Assembly (NCBI GenBank): GCA_025455015.1
Contig: JALONI010000011.1
Span: 1 to 56,027, forward strand
Length of the DNA: 56,027 bases
Origin: Cyclobacteriaceae bacterium
Lineage (GTDB): Bacteria > Bacteroidota > Bacteroidia > Cytophagales > Cyclobacteriaceae
Reading direction: 5' to 3'
Shown: positions 25,338 through 33,671 of the stretch, one piece after another
Numbering within the stretch: position 1 is the first letter of the stretch
Layout of the letters: each line of letters opens with the position of its first letter
Program-made: the position numbers and the translations under genes
The notes under the pieces: generated by a model
Seen by the model: only the letters and a program-made list of their open reading frames with translations
The model's database searches: none
What the model was told of the DNA's origin: nothing

Positions 25338-26402
25338 ATGAGCTCTCCTTCTTTCGCCCGCCTTTTGATAGCGTGGTACCAGCAGCACCAGCGGCCGCTG
25401 CCGTGGCGCCACACGCGCGACCCCTATCGCATCTGGCTGTCGGAAATCATCCTGCAGCAAACGCGCGTGGCGCAAGGTTTGCCCTACTATCATGCCTTCG
25501 TGGAGGCCTTCCCGGATGTGCAGGCGTTGGCCGCGGCCGAAGAGCGAGTCGTGCTGCGCCTGTGGCAGGGCCTCGGCTACTATTCGCGCGCACGCAACCT
25601 GCACAAATGCGCCCGGCACGTGGTGAACGCGTGGCACGGCCGGTTTCCGACCACCTATGCCCAACTGCTGACGCTGCCCGGAGTGGGGCCCTACACAGCG
25701 GCTGCCATCGCCTCCTTTGCCTTTGGCGAAGCCGTACCCGTAGTGGATGGAAACGTGTTTCGTGTATTGGCCCGGGTGTTTGGCATGCATACGGACATTG
25801 CCAGCAGCGAAGCCAAAAAACTATTTTTCGAACAAGCGCAGCGTGTGATGGATCGGGCACGGCCGGCCGACTTCAACCAAGCCATGATGGAGTTGGGTGC
25901 GATTTGTTGCACGCCTTCCTCGCCCACGTGCCACGCGTGCCCCGTGGCCCCGTTATGTTTTGCCCGCCAGCGCGAAGCGCAACAGCTCTTGCCCGTGAAG
26001 TCGAAGAAAACAAAGGTGCGCAAACGGTATGTACACTATTTTGCCATCCGCCAAGCAAACAAAACACTCATGCGCGAGCGCACGGGCAAAGACATCTGGC
26101 GCGGGCTGTACGACTTTTATTGTGTGGAAACAAATCGGCCGGCACGGCTCGACACGCTGTTGGCCGCGGACCCGTTTCTTTCGCGGCTGCGGATAACGCA
26201 GGCGAGCAAACCCGTGAAGCACGTGTTGTCGCACCAGCAGTTAAAGGCCGTGTTTTATGAAGCTGTGTTCAAAAAGGCCAATACGACCTTGCCCGAGGGA
26301 ATGAAGTGGTATGGCCCCCGGCAGGTGAACGCTCTTCCCAAGCCGGTGCTGATTGATGCGTACGTAAAGGGTAGGCATCCGATTTCGGACACCACTGGAT
26401 AA
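25338..26402 (+). CDS. mutY: A/G-specific adenine glycosylase
   Basis: 354 residues. MutY removes adenine mispaired with 8-oxoguanine. The N-terminal helical domain has WLSEIILQQTRV with the catalytic Glu near residue 35. The helix-hairpin-helix TLPGVGPYTAAAIASFAFGE lies near 112, and VPVVDGNVFRVLARVFG with the catalytic Asp follows near residue 136. The iron-sulfur cluster ligands C-x6-C-x2-C-x5-C are present in CTPSSPTCHACPVAPLC. A C-terminal NUDIX-like domain for 8-oxoG recognition follows from ~225. It is divergent from HU and appears to be transcribed alone; the permeases downstream are 131 nt away. Confidence 0.95.
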   Translation: MSSPSFARLLIAWYQQHQRPLPWRHTRDPYRIWLSEIILQQTRVAQGLPYYHAFVEAFPDVQALAAAEERVVLRLWQGLGYYSRARNLHKCARHVVNAWHGRFPTTYAQLLTLPGVGPYTAAAIASFAFGEAVPVVDGNVFRVLARVFGMHTDIASSEAKKLFFEQAQRVMDRARPADFNQAMMELGAICCTPSSPTCHACPVAPLCFARQREAQQLLPVKSKKTKVRKRYVHYFAIRQANKTLMRERTGKDIWRGLYDFYCVETNRPARLDTLLAADPFLSRLRITQASKPVKHVLSHQQLKAVFYEAVFKKANTTLPEGMKWYGPRQVNALPKPVLIDAYVKGRHPISDTTG

Positions 26403-26533
26403 ATTCGGACGGGGTACGGGTTCAAAAACCGCGTTTTTGCACCAAATGGGCGGCTGTAATTGTTGGCGCGCATTTCGCAAATGTGCGTGAGGCCCCCAAA
26501 GCGGCCGATTGCCAAGCACCTAAACTCACGCCC

Positions 26534-28903
26534 ATGTTTCGCCACTATCTCAAAATTGCATTTCGGGCCCTGCTCAGAAAACAAACGTACACGCTGCTCA
26601 ACATCGGGGGCCTGGCCGTGGGGCTGGCTTCGGCCATCCTCATTTTTTTGTGGGTGGCTGATGAGTATGCGTACGACAAGTTTCATGCAAACTACGACCG
26701 CATCTACCAACTCTACCAAAGCCAGGAATGGAACATGGGGCACATTGGCACCGGTCAATCAATGCCCTATCCATTGCTGGAGGTACTACCCGACAAAGCG
26801 AGTCAAGTTGAATACATCTCATTGGTAAACTGGGGGGAAGGTAACTTACTGCAAGTGGGAGAAAAACGGATGACGGAATTTGGGTATAGCGTATCGGAAG
26901 ATTTTTTAAAAATGTTTTCGTTTACCCTGATTAAGGGTGATCAGCAACACGCGTTGGATGAACCCACTTCTATTGTCATCACCGAGTCAACGGCAAAATC
27001 ATTATTCGGAGACATTGACCCCCTGGGACAGGTAATCCGCATCGACAATAATCGCGAGCAGAAAGTAACGGGTGTGATAGCGGATTTTCCAAAGCAGTCT
27101 CAATTTGAGTTTGACTACCTCCTGCCTTTTTCATTTTTTGAAGCCACGAATTCGTGGGTTAAACGAGCCAAAGCAGGTTGGGACAACAACAGCTTTCAAA
27201 TGTTTGTGCAACTGCGCGAAGGTGCTTCGGAAGCTGAAACGAATGAGGCCATTCGCACTATTGTTAAAGACAATAATCCAAAGTCACCCACGGCTAAATT
27301 GTTTCTTCACCCGATGAGCAAGTGGCGCTTGCATGCCCACTTTGAAGAAGGCGTAAACACGGGCGGCCGCATCGATTATGTGCGCCTGTTTACCGCCATT
27401 GCCGTATTTGTGCTGATCATTGCGTGCATCAACTTCATGAATCTGGCCACGGCCCGAAGCGAGAGCCGCGCAAAGGAAGTGGGCATCCGCAAAAGCATCG
27501 GCTCACGAAGGCGTGAGTTGATTGCGCAATTCATGGGCGAGTCGTTGGCGATTACATTCCTCGCATTTGCGCTCGCCATCGCGCTCGTAGAACTGGCCTT
27601 GCCGGCCTACCATTTGTTGGTCGACAAAAACGTTTCTATTGACTACACCAACCCGGTGGCGTGGTCGTTGGCCATTGGGTTGATTTTGCTGGTGGGGCTG
27701 TTTACCGGAAGTTACCCTGCCTTTTATCTCTCCAGCTTTGAGCCCGTAAAAGTGCTGAAAGGAAAAATCAATTCCGCCAAAGGGGGTAGCGCTCCCCGCA
27801 AGGTTTTGGTGGTGCTGCAATTCGCTTGTTCCATCTTTTTGATCATCGGAACCATTGTGGTGTACCAGCAAATCATGCACGTTAAGGATCGCGACATGGG
27901 GTATGACCGCGAAAACCTTATTCAGGTGTGGACGAACGGGGAACTGGAAACGAACTTCCAAACCATCCGCGAAGAGTTGGTGCGCACCGGGGCCGTCACT
28001 TCGGTTTGCAAAAGCAATAGTCCGGTAACGACAATTTTTTCCACCAACGAAGTGAAGTGGCAAGGCATGCCCACCGACTCGCGCGTAGCGTTCAGCACCA
28101 TTGCCACCGAGTACGACTACTCCAAAACCATGGGTGTGAAAATGATCAAAGGCCGCGATTTCTCACCCGACTTCCCCAGCGACTCTTCCGCGGTGGTCAT
28201 TAACGAGGCCGCCTGGAAGATGATTGGCTTTGAAGACCCCATTGGGCAAAAAGTGGAATGGATAGGCACCAGCTACGAAATCATTGGCGTGATGCAGGAC
28301 ATGGTGATGGCCGAGGCAACCAGTGTGGTTCAGCCACTCTCCATGTTTCTGATCCCGGGATGGACGAGTACCATCACCTTACGCCTGAATAAAACCCACG
28401 ACTTGCCGGGCGCCCTCGCACAGGTGGAATCCGTGTTCAAAAAGTACAACCCAAACTATCCGTTCGAGTATCGGTTTACCGATGAACTTTTCAACCAAAA
28501 GTTTGCCAACATCAATCTGATCAGTCGGGTAGCCGGGATTTTTGCCGGGTTGGCGATTGCCATCACCGCGCTGGGGTTGCTGGGGTTGGCTGCGTTCACG
28601 GCCGAGCAGCGCACCAAAGAACTGGGGATTCGCAAAGTACTCGGTGCCTCCGTGACCGGATTGATCTTCCTGCTCGCGCGCGATTTCACACGGCTCGTAC
28701 TGATCGCTTTTGTCATCGCCTCGGGCTTCGCGTGGTGGGGCGTGGATCAATTCCTGATGCGGTACGAGTACCGGATCAACTTTCAGTACTGGGTGCCGGT
28801 GGCCGTGGGCGCGTTTGCATTGGCGCTTACGCTGATGATAGTGGGCACACAAGCCATGAGAGCCGCTTTGATGAATCCGACCAAGAGCCTGAGAACCGAA
28901 TAA
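26534..28903 (+). CDS. FtsX/MacB-like ABC-type permease (orphan)
   Basis: 789 residues from the ATG at 26534 (FRHYLKIAFRALLRKQTYT). The layout is a duplicated MacB-type permease: a helix at ~20-40, a periplasmic MacB_PCD region, an FtsX block of three helices at ~280-415, a second helix and periplasmic region, and a final FtsX block at ~675-775. Each FtsX block carries the conserved KEVGIRKSIGSRRRELI or TKELGIRKVLGASVTGLI cytoplasmic loop. The C-terminus ends in the family motif NPTKSLRTE. No ATPase gene is nearby. Family members act in lipoprotein release or mechanotransmission across the envelope. The second permease gene starts 11 nt downstream. Confidence 0.88.
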   Translation: MFRHYLKIAFRALLRKQTYTLLNIGGLAVGLASAILIFLWVADEYAYDKFHANYDRIYQLYQSQEWNMGHIGTGQSMPYPLLEVLPDKASQVEYISLVNWGEGNLLQVGEKRMTEFGYSVSEDFLKMFSFTLIKGDQQHALDEPTSIVITESTAKSLFGDIDPLGQVIRIDNNREQKVTGVIADFPKQSQFEFDYLLPFSFFEATNSWVKRAKAGWDNNSFQMFVQLREGASEAETNEAIRTIVKDNNPKSPTAKLFLHPMSKWRLHAHFEEGVNTGGRIDYVRLFTAIAVFVLIIACINFMNLATARSESRAKEVGIRKSIGSRRRELIAQFMGESLAITFLAFALAIALVELALPAYHLLVDKNVSIDYTNPVAWSLAIGLILLVGLFTGSYPAFYLSSFEPVKVLKGKINSAKGGSAPRKVLVVLQFACSIFLIIGTIVVYQQIMHVKDRDMGYDRENLIQVWTNGELETNFQTIREELVRTGAVTSVCKSNSPVTTIFSTNEVKWQGMPTDSRVAFSTIATEYDYSKTMGVKMIKGRDFSPDFPSDSSAVVINEAAWKMIGFEDPIGQKVEWIGTSYEIIGVMQDMVMAEATSVVQPLSMFLIPGWTSTITLRLNKTHDLPGALAQVESVFKKYNPNYPFEYRFTDELFNQKFANINLISRVAGIFAGLAIAITALGLLGLAAFTAEQRTKELGIRKVLGASVTGLIFLLARDFTRLVLIAFVIASGFAWWGVDQFLMRYEYRINFQYWVPVAVGAFALALTLMIVGTQAMRAALMNPTKSLRTE

Positions 28904-28914
28904 AAACCCGCCCG

Positions 28915-31275
28915 ATGCTAAAAAACTATTTTCAAATTGGCCTGCGAAACCTGCTTCGCACACCGCTATTTTCTTCGATTAACATCATTGGCTTGGTATT
29001 GGGTATCACGTGCAGTACCATCATATTAGTGTACGCCTGGCATGAGGTAACCCATGATCGATACCATACCAAAGCGAATAACCTCTACCGCATTACGCTG
29101 CAGAAAAAAGACGGCCATCAAGTGGGGGCGGTAAGTCCCGGTCCGTTAGCGCCCGAGTTAAAAGCCCAGTTCCCGGAAATCGTCAACACCGCCCGCTTGG
29201 GCAAGTGGAGTGGCGTATTCAAGACAAGTGAAAAATATTTCTCCGAGGGGAGTGTTTTTTTTGCTGATGCTTCGCTGTTACACATGTTTGATTTTCCACT
29301 GGTGCGCGGAGATGCCCAAACCGCTCTTACCCAACCCAACCACTTGTTGCTGAATGAAACCATGGCACTCAAATACTTTGGTAACGACTGGAAAAGCCGC
29401 AGTGACGTGATTGGAACTACTTTTCGATTGAATAATGAAACGGACTTTACGGCTGTGGGTATTTTCAAAGATCAGCCCGCGCAGTCTTCGCTTCATTTTG
29501 ACTTCCTGCTGTCGTTTGAGCATTTGGTGCCCGACCGGTGGAGTTACAACTGGGGCAGCCATAACTTCAATACATTTATCGAATTGGCCCCCGGCCACTC
29601 CATTTCCGATTTTAACGCAAAAATTCAAGATGCCTTAATCAAACGTGACGCCCAAGCCGGGTTTACGCTCTCCACCCAGTCGATCAAAGACATGTACCTG
29701 CACCCGCTCGCATATGATTATTGGACCGAGCAAGGAAACCTCATGTACATTCGGATTTTCACCATCATCGGAGTCGGTATTTTGCTTATTGCTTGCTTTA
29801 ATTTCATCAACCTGGCCACGGCCCAATCGGGCAAACGCTCAAAGGAGGTGGGTATTCGAAAGACGATTGGTGCGACACGTCCGCAAATCTTTGTGCAGTT
29901 TCTGGGGGAGTCCGTTGCGGTCGTCCTGCTGGCGGCAGTTATTTCACGCGGACTTATTGATTTTTTGTTACCCTATTTCAGCGCGCTGATAGGCAAGGAG
30001 CTCACCCTTTCGTCAATTAATTACATGTTCTCGTTTGCGTTGCTTGTCTTCACGTTGCTGATCGGTTTTTTGGCCAGTATCTATCCGGCTGCCCGAATAT
30101 CGGCCATGAACCCCGCAAAATCCCTAAAGGGAATAGCTATGGGCAGACATGGGAAAAACTTTCGTGAAGCATTGGTGGTGGCGCAATTTTGCTTATCGTT
30201 TTTATTGCTGGCAGGTGCCGTGATCATCTACCAACAGGTCGACTATGTACAAAGTAAAGACCTCGGTTTTGACAAAGAGCAAGTTATGTTCATTAGCCTG
30301 AATGGCCCGCTTAAGGCAAACAGCGAAACATTTCGGGCGGAATTACTCAAACAGGCAGAAGTAGAGCAAGCCGCGGCCGCCACCTCCACTTTTGTGAACA
30401 ACGACAATTACAGCAACATTGAGTGGGAGGGTCAGTTGCCGGGTCAACAAATTAACATCACCCAAATGAATGCCAACCCCGATGTCATTCCGCTCATGCA
30501 AATGCGCATGGCGTACGGTCGGAACTTCTCGTCCGATATCAAGTCGGATACCGTGGGCTACATAATAAATGAGACAGCATCTCGTCAAATGGGCTTTCAG
30601 CAGGGCGAGGCTGTCGGGAAGCGGGTAGTATTCTGGGGCCTGCCCGGTGTTATTATTGGAATCGTCAAGGATTTCAATTTTCGCCCCCTTTCGCTTGGGA
30701 TCGAGCCCTTCATTATGCGCTACCGGCCAAACGAATTTTACTTTAACATGCTGGTGAAGGTAAAGGCTAATCAAGTAAATGAGTTGATTGAGAAATTGCC
30801 TGCTCTTTATAAAAAATTCGATCCGGAGAACCCGGTAAGCTTTGGCTTTGTAGACGAGCGCCTGAATACGCAATATCATGCGGAACAACGAGCCCTGGCC
30901 ATCGTGCTTCACTTTTGTGCGCTTTCGGTGATTATTACGTGCTTGGGGTTGTTCGGTCTTGCTACGTTCATAGCGGAGCAGCGAACCAAAGAAATTGGCA
31001 TCCGCAAAGCACTGGGAGGCTCTGTGCAAAACATGGTGGTGCTCTTGTCAAAAGATTTCATTCGACCCATTATCATTGCGATCATAATCGGCTCTCCTAT
31101 CGGTTGGTATTTGTTTCACCAATGGTTGATGAGCTACGCTTATCGAATAGAACTGACTGCATGGATATTTGTAGGAACCGGCCTATGTACGCTCTTGATT
31201 GCCTGGCTGACGGTAATTTCGCGAGCCATCAACACGGCATTAACCAACCCGGTTGATTGTTTGCGGAGCGAGTGA
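28915..31275 (+). CDS. FtsX/MacB-like ABC-type permease (orphan), tandem copy
   Basis: 786 residues from the ATG at 28915; an earlier in-frame start would lie inside the previous gene. The same duplicated architecture is seen: N-terminus LKNYFQIGLRNLLRTPLFSS, FtsX loops SKEVGIRKTIGATRPQI and TKEIGIRKALGGSVQNM, and C-terminal motif TNPVDCLRSE. It is related to but clearly diverged from the preceding permease. The 11-nt spacing implies one transcript and possibly a heterodimer. No nucleotide-binding subunit is encoded close by, so it must use one made elsewhere or act without. Confidence 0.88.
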   Translation: MLKNYFQIGLRNLLRTPLFSSINIIGLVLGITCSTIILVYAWHEVTHDRYHTKANNLYRITLQKKDGHQVGAVSPGPLAPELKAQFPEIVNTARLGKWSGVFKTSEKYFSEGSVFFADASLLHMFDFPLVRGDAQTALTQPNHLLLNETMALKYFGNDWKSRSDVIGTTFRLNNETDFTAVGIFKDQPAQSSLHFDFLLSFEHLVPDRWSYNWGSHNFNTFIELAPGHSISDFNAKIQDALIKRDAQAGFTLSTQSIKDMYLHPLAYDYWTEQGNLMYIRIFTIIGVGILLIACFNFINLATAQSGKRSKEVGIRKTIGATRPQIFVQFLGESVAVVLLAAVISRGLIDFLLPYFSALIGKELTLSSINYMFSFALLVFTLLIGFLASIYPAARISAMNPAKSLKGIAMGRHGKNFREALVVAQFCLSFLLLAGAVIIYQQVDYVQSKDLGFDKEQVMFISLNGPLKANSETFRAELLKQAEVEQAAAATSTFVNNDNYSNIEWEGQLPGQQINITQMNANPDVIPLMQMRMAYGRNFSSDIKSDTVGYIINETASRQMGFQQGEAVGKRVVFWGLPGVIIGIVKDFNFRPLSLGIEPFIMRYRPNEFYFNMLVKVKANQVNELIEKLPALYKKFDPENPVSFGFVDERLNTQYHAEQRALAIVLHFCALSVIITCLGLFGLATFIAEQRTKEIGIRKALGGSVQNMVVLLSKDFIRPIIIAIIIGSPIGWYLFHQWLMSYAYRIELTAWIFVGTGLCTLLIAWLTVISRAINTALTNPVDCLRSE

Positions 31276-31314
31276 CAGATATTTGTCCCCCGAAAGCCGC
31301 CCGCAAAGCGTCTC

Positions 31315-33234
31315 CTACCGCTGCATCGTTGCGTGTAAGATTTTATCGCCCACGCCTATCCGGTGCACCACATCCATGCCCTCCACCACCTGGGCAAAAA
31401 TCGTATACCGTCCCTCCAAGTGGGGTGTGGCGGAGTGGGTGATGAACCATTGGGTACCTTCGGTGTCTTTGCCGGCCGAGGCCATGCCCACCGCGCCCTC
31501 GCGGTAGCGCCTGCGCGAAAACTCCGAGCGGATGGAATAGTCTTCGCTGCCATAGCCATCGCCCCGGTGGCAACCGGTTTGAATCACAAAGTTTGGCACC
31601 ACGCGGTGAAACACTTTCCCGTCAAAATACCCTTGCCGCACCAACTGCATAAAATTCAATGCGCTTCCGGGTGCTTCCTCCGGCAGCAGTTGCAATACGA
31701 TCGTTCCCCGCGTGGTTTCCACGGCCACGCGGGTGGTGGACGAAAGCTGCTTCAGCAGCACCATATCAATGGGGTGATTGAATGTGTTGACCGGTGGCCG
31801 GGGGCGTTCGTTGCCTTCCAGGTACGCGATGGCCTCCAGCAAGGGCTGCAACGACTCTATGTCGCGAGGCAATTGAAACGCTTTCTTTGCCTCATGCAAA
31901 AAGCCGGTTGACGAAAGGACCGATCGAAAGCCGAGTTTTTCATCTTTGAGGGCGTCCGCCACGAGGCCGATCACGGCCACATCTCCCTGTGCGATGGCCC
32001 GTTCATACACCGATAGAAAGTAGGCTATCGGCAGGGTGCTTGATTGGCGATTGAGGTTTACCAACGCACTGGCGGCTGCCGTGCGTACTACCGCGGGTGC
32101 GGCAGAGTCGAGCAGCGCGGCCGAAACAAAGGCACATGCGCGGCCGCTGTTGGCAACGGTTCCGAGGGCACTGAGCACGTGTGCTTTGCCATACGCATCG
32201 GCCAACGGATACGTGTCTTGCAAGGCCAACCACGTGGCGGCACTGTCGCGTTGTTGCAAAACAGCCACCGCCAAATTGCTTTTGACGCGAAGATCGGCCG
32301 CGGCTTCCATCTCGTCTCGCACGTCCAGCGATTTTTCGCGGGCCGACCGCGAGCGCACCCACTCCGAGGCGGCCACGGCCACCGAACCGTGGTCATCGCG
32401 CAAGGCGGATTTGATCACGTCTTTGACCACTGCCCACTCAAAGGCGCTGCAGGCGCGGATGGCCCCAATTTTCACTCGGTAGTCCTCCGGTTGGCCCGTG
32501 ACTATGTCTTGTAACAGCGGCAGGGCTTGTTCCGAAGGCAAGTGTTTGAGCGCCATGGCCACGGCCATGCGCACGTGCACGTTCTTTTCGGACGCCAGGG
32601 CTTGCGTGATGGGTGCATGCACTTGCCGGCCGGGCAGGTGGCTGGCTCTGGCCAACAGGTGGGCGGCTGCCAGGCGTGTTTCGGTTGTGTGGTGTTGGTC
32701 GAGATAGGGGACGGCCGCAGCCACCAGGAGGCTGTCGGGCTTTTGCTGCAGCGCCAACCGATACAGACCCCACGCCATGCCTTCTGTTTGTACCGAATCG
32801 CGCGGGCGAAAGCGGTACAGCGCAGACACATCGGCCGGGGTCACGATTTTGCCCAGCGCTTCTGCGGCCTCGCGCACTACGCGTGAGTCGGGATATTGCA
32901 AGGCCGGGATGAGGGCGTTTACCGCGCGGAAGGATCCGGTTTGCCCTAAGGCAAAGGCGGCATGCGCGCGCACTGTGGCTGAGGGATCATCGAGCAGGAG
33001 GGCACCCAGGGGATCGGCTGCCAGTGTGTCTTGCACTGACGCCAAGGCAAGTGCAGCCTCCGCCCGGTAGCGTGGCTCGGCATGCGATAAGTAAACGATC
33101 AAACTATCGGTGGTGCGGGTGTCTTGCCAGTGCAATATGGCCGCGGAGACAGGATCGGCAAATCGGTGAGTGGACGTTTGGCAGCCCACCTGGGCCAAGA
33201 TAAACAAGGCCCAAAACGCAGCGGCCGCCCTCAT
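31315..33234 (-). CDS. HEAT-repeat protein with C-terminal cyclophilin domain
   Basis: 639 residues. The leader AAAAFWALFILAQVGCQ suggests export and perhaps lipidation, although the lipobox is imperfect. Residues ~40-440 are HEAT-like helical repeats, e.g. YRAEAALALASVQDTLAADP and TVRAHAAFALGQTGSFRAVN. Residues ~485-635 form a cyclophilin-type peptidyl-prolyl isomerase with VFHRVVPNFVIQTGCHRGDG and QWFITHSATPHLEGRYTIFA, the usual active-site strands. It probably helps fold or assemble envelope proteins, using the HEAT part to hold partners. It starts 4 nt after the TerB-like gene, so the two are cotranscribed, and it converges on the permease pair. Confidence 0.9.
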   Translation of the reverse strand: MRAAAAFWALFILAQVGCQTSTHRFADPVSAAILHWQDTRTTDSLIVYLSHAEPRYRAEAALALASVQDTLAADPLGALLLDDPSATVRAHAAFALGQTGSFRAVNALIPALQYPDSRVVREAAEALGKIVTPADVSALYRFRPRDSVQTEGMAWGLYRLALQQKPDSLLVAAAVPYLDQHHTTETRLAAAHLLARASHLPGRQVHAPITQALASEKNVHVRMAVAMALKHLPSEQALPLLQDIVTGQPEDYRVKIGAIRACSAFEWAVVKDVIKSALRDDHGSVAVAASEWVRSRSAREKSLDVRDEMEAAADLRVKSNLAVAVLQQRDSAATWLALQDTYPLADAYGKAHVLSALGTVANSGRACAFVSAALLDSAAPAVVRTAAASALVNLNRQSSTLPIAYFLSVYERAIAQGDVAVIGLVADALKDEKLGFRSVLSSTGFLHEAKKAFQLPRDIESLQPLLEAIAYLEGNERPRPPVNTFNHPIDMVLLKQLSSTTRVAVETTRGTIVLQLLPEEAPGSALNFMQLVRQGYFDGKVFHRVVPNFVIQTGCHRGDGYGSEDYSIRSEFSRRRYREGAVGMASAGKDTEGTQWFITHSATPHLEGRYTIFAQVVEGMDVVHRIGVGDKILHATMQR

Positions 33235-33238
33235 CGCG

Positions 33239-33613
33239 TTATGCCGTTTTGGCGTGTGCCACTACATCTTCAAACTCCACGCCCGCCATTTTGGTGGAGT
33301 AGAGGAGAAGCCGTACTTCTTTGACGTGTACCTGGCCATCGACCTCCGTTAATTTGTACAAATGCACAAACGCCCGCAGCTTGTCCTGGTCCGAACATTG
33401 ATTGATGTGACCCAGGCCCAGTTGGTACACTTCTTTTTCGCGTTTGTTTTTGATTTGATTTTCGAAATGCACGAACACCTCGTCTGGAATATTCTCTTTG
33501 TTTTTTACCTGGGTTAAGTGCGCGCGTTCGCGCTCGTCTATGCTTCCGTCCACGCCTATCAATAAATGAATCATGTACAACAGGCCGAGGTGGAAGTCGC
33601 TCTTCTGGCTCAT
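33239..33613 (-). CDS. TerB-like small helical protein
   Basis: 124 residues from the ATG at 33613 (MSQKSDFHLGLLYMIHLLIG); an upstream start would add a Cys/Phe-rich stretch without coding character. Two matching segments, GVDGSIDERERAHL and EVDGQVHVKEVRLL, each give the acidic EF-hand-like DG pattern of TerB domains. TerB proteins are linked to tellurite and stress responses and are thought to sit near the inner membrane. Its gene begins 58 nt after feoB ends and directly precedes the HEAT-cyclophilin gene. Function is inferred from fold only. Confidence 0.7.
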   Translation of the reverse strand: MSQKSDFHLGLLYMIHLLIGVDGSIDERERAHLTQVKNKENIPDEVFVHFENQIKNKREKEVYQLGLGHINQCSDQDKLRAFVHLYKLTEVDGQVHVKEVRLLLYSTKMAGVEFEDVVAHAKTA

Positions 33614-33671
33614 GGGGGAGTTTGTCAAGCTCGAAAGATAGACGTTCGCGCGGGAAATAAAAAAATGAAAG

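Noticed and set aside
26420-26445. CAAAAACCGCGTTTTTG hairpin after mutY
   Set aside because: No T-run after the stem beyond the stem itself; too weak to list as a terminator.
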